A stretch of 64,000 bases of DNA from CAZDET01 sp964504335 (GTDB taxonomy: Bacteria > Bacteroidota > Bacteroidia > Chitinophagales > Saprospiraceae): the NCBI GenBank assembly GCA_964504335.1, contig CAZDET010000008.1, forward strand, positions 48,448 to 112,447, given 5' to 3'. The position numbers and the translations under genes are program-made. Positions 63,981 to 64,000 of the stretch are shown piece by piece (position 1 is the first letter of the stretch; every line of letters begins with the position of its first letter). Below the pieces are notes generated by a model. It saw nothing but the letters and a program-made list of their open reading frames with translations. It was not told the origin of the DNA and searched no databases.

Positions 63981-64000
63981 CTTATCAACTGGCGGCGACC

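Overview
The window reads as the chromosome of a marine-type Bacteroidota, most likely Saprospiria (Lewinella-like). The evidence is a SusC/SusD pair, type IX secretion (T9SS) C-terminal sorting domains on two secreted enzymes, many short lipoproteins, Bacteroidota -7 promoter boxes (TAnnTTTG) in front of several genes, and no clear Shine-Dalgarno sequences. The class-level assignment is inference. No rRNA, tRNA, CRISPR array, integrase or transposase was found.

Region 1 (1-8966): the end of an ABC importer (permease, ATPase) coupled to a radical SAM protein, a short-chain dehydrogenase, a SlyD-like FKBP isomerase, then a group of three glucosaminidase-type cell-wall proteins plus a small lipoprotein, and an outer-membrane-type protein. 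Region 2 (8967-25350): a complete fructan utilisation locus (hybrid two-component sensor with a sugar-binding domain, MFS sugar porter, fructokinase, SusC, SusD, DUF4960 lipoprotein, two GH32 enzymes), bracketed by a 268-bp direct repeat that looks base-for-base identical. It is visibly more AT-rich than its surroundings and looks like an acquired or excisable module. The gene set matches the levan/fructose locus of Bacteroides thetaiotaomicron (BT1754-BT1765).

Region 3 (25351-33000): a truncated AraC-type regulator beside the right-hand repeat, GNAT acetyltransferase, small zinc-ribbon protein, cyclase-family hydrolase, NatAB-like ABC exporter, lipoprotein, asnS and rlmB. Region 4 (33000-48330): T9SS-exported M36 metalloprotease, a 3-hydroxyacyl-CoA dehydrogenase/DUF4197/folB operon, glutaryl-CoA dehydrogenase, an OmpA-family protein, aroA, lipoproteins, a matrixin-like metalloprotease, an S41 peptidase and two decayed genes. 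Region 5 (48295-64000): phoH, SAM hydrolase-type protein, a small monooxygenase-fold protein, aroB, a class A penicillin-binding protein, a HEAT-repeat/cyclophilin lipoprotein, gcvT, a GbsR/MarR regulator, a phosphoglycerate dehydrogenase-type enzyme, cvpA, a GT39-type glycosyltransferase and a Tat-exported Gfo/Idh/MocA oxidoreductase.

In the fructan locus the inferred flow is: the T9SS-exported and lipid-anchored GH32 enzymes cut fructan at the surface or in the periplasm; SusC/SusD and the DUF4960 lipoprotein capture and import oligosaccharides; the sensor detects released sugar in the periplasm and activates the operon; the MFS porter and fructokinase move fructose into glycolysis. The rest is mostly housekeeping plus cell-envelope enzymes. 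The most notable observations are the long direct repeat around the fructan locus, the GH32 with a Glu at the nucleophile position, a dispersed 150-bp intergenic repeat, and a glucosaminidase paralogue with an eroded active-site region.
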